Shown here: positions 63,360 through 64,000 of the stretch, one piece after another
How positions within the stretch are numbered: position 1 is the first letter of the stretch
How the letters are laid out: every line of letters begins with the position of its first letter
Source of the DNA: Symbiodinium kawagutii
Taxonomy: Eukaryota; Sar; Dinophyceae; Suessiales; Symbiodiniaceae
Direction of reading: 5' to 3'
Assembly: GCA_009767595.1 (NCBI GenBank)
Contig: VSDK01013561.1
Coordinates: forward strand, 345,871 to 409,870
Length of the DNA: 64,000 bases
The notes under the pieces: generated by a model
What the model saw: the letters and a program-made list of their open reading frames with translations, nothing else
What the model was told of the DNA's origin: nothing
Databases searched by the model: none
Position numbers and translations under genes: made by a program

Positions 63360-64000
63360 TGATTGCTGATGGTTAAACCAGGGTTAACCATAGTTTATTA
63401 TAGGGGATAATGATATAAATCATGGTTCATCATGGTTAATCATAGCTATTGCGGGGATAGTTTGAAACCACCAACCAAATAATGATTAATTGCGAATATC
63501 GTGGTTTATGCTAAAGGGGGATAGTAACTATCAGTAATGGGGGATGGTAATTAACAATAAGGATTTAGATGGGGTTAGTAATGTGGCTGATAGTTGCAAC
63601 GGCTAATGTCCCCCATTGCAAGTTGATGAAGGTTGATAATGGGGGATAGTAACTAAAAATAAGCATTAAACAACTACTTTGCAGGGGGTTCAGGCCATAG
63701 GGAGCTCCAACAATGGTGGGTGGTTTACTATAAATGCTTCAGAAAGTGGATGAGAACTGGGGGTACCCCTATGACTTGAGAAGCCACCGTATGATAGTGG
63801 CTAATAGTGTATAGTAATAGGGGATACTACTCACGTATACTAACCAAGAAGAATGGTTCACCATCGGATAATCGATATGATTCTCATAATGATTCACCAA
63901 TGGCGGTGAACCATTAACCAGTATTGGTGAACCAAACCAGAGGTCAACAACGTAGTTTCTCCTGGTCAACTATGGTGAGTGGTTCATAGTAATGTAGGGG
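63360..64000. repeat. GGGGATAGTAACTA / GGTTAATCATGG intron repeat with MITE B copy 12
   Basis: Degenerate TAATGGGGGATAGTAACTAA words. A diverged family B copy lies at about 63,690-63,794 (GGGGGTACCCCTATGACTTG, GAAGCCACCGTATG). No gene to the end of the window. Confidence 0.6.

Noticed and set aside
1-64000. CRISPR arrays, tRNA or rRNA genes, bacterial promoters or ribosome-binding sites
   Set aside because: None seen. The regularly spaced repeats present are satellites or coding repeats, and the gene architecture is eukaryotic.

Overview
The window reads as nuclear DNA of a eukaryote, most likely a dinoflagellate. There is no prokaryotic operon layout. Coding pieces are short, GC-richer exons with GT..AG boundaries lost in kilobases of AT-rich, repeat-filled introns. 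The mobile genes (a truncated RNase H retroelement, a pogo-like DDE transposase, a cytosine-5 DNA methyltransferase riding in a transposon) resemble those of Symbiodiniaceae-type genomes. The assignment is by gene style only; no rRNA, tRNA or spliced-leader gene was seen.

Region 1 (1-39,532) and region 3 (58,030-64,000) are host chromosome. Exons of 44-216 nt, almost all on the minus strand, sit in introns made of degenerate AACCATCA / TGATGGTT words plus at least three families of small inverted-repeat elements. Most exons belong to unrecognised proteins. One (about 24.0 kb) looks like a cytochrome-b5-like MAPR/PGRMC haem-binding segment. Another set (39.3, 38.4, 36.7 and 34.9 kb) looks like an S1-domain protein of the ZCCHC17 type, and a Lys/Glu-rich protein end lies at 32.3-31.5 kb. 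A 5'-truncated retroelement with an RNase H domain lies at 11.2-12.9 kb. A 47-base gap (N) lies at 25,014-25,060.

Region 2 (39,533-58,029) is different: an 18.5-kb block with its own vocabulary ((TACTG)n runs and a TGCAGTTAGAATATG word). It is bounded by inverted repeats of about 27 bp and flanked on both sides by TA. I interpret it as one giant Tc1/mariner-pogo-like DNA transposon. All its genes run on the minus strand and, once canonical introns are removed, three give continuous reading frames: an 828-aa J-like/OTU-like/zinc protein (8 exons), a 1,484-codon repeat-protein/C5-methyltransferase (7 exons, one internal stop) and a 1,008-aa DDE transposase (7 exons). A small two-helix membrane protein lies between the first two. 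The natural reading is a self-mobilising element carrying its own DNA methylation and possible protein-turnover cargo, inserted in an intron of a host minus-strand gene.

Two structural observations stand out beyond the gene list. First, introns inside the transposon share sequence with each other and with its terminal repeats. Second, host exons are bracketed by mutually complementary low-complexity arms, so that the two ends of an intron could pair.
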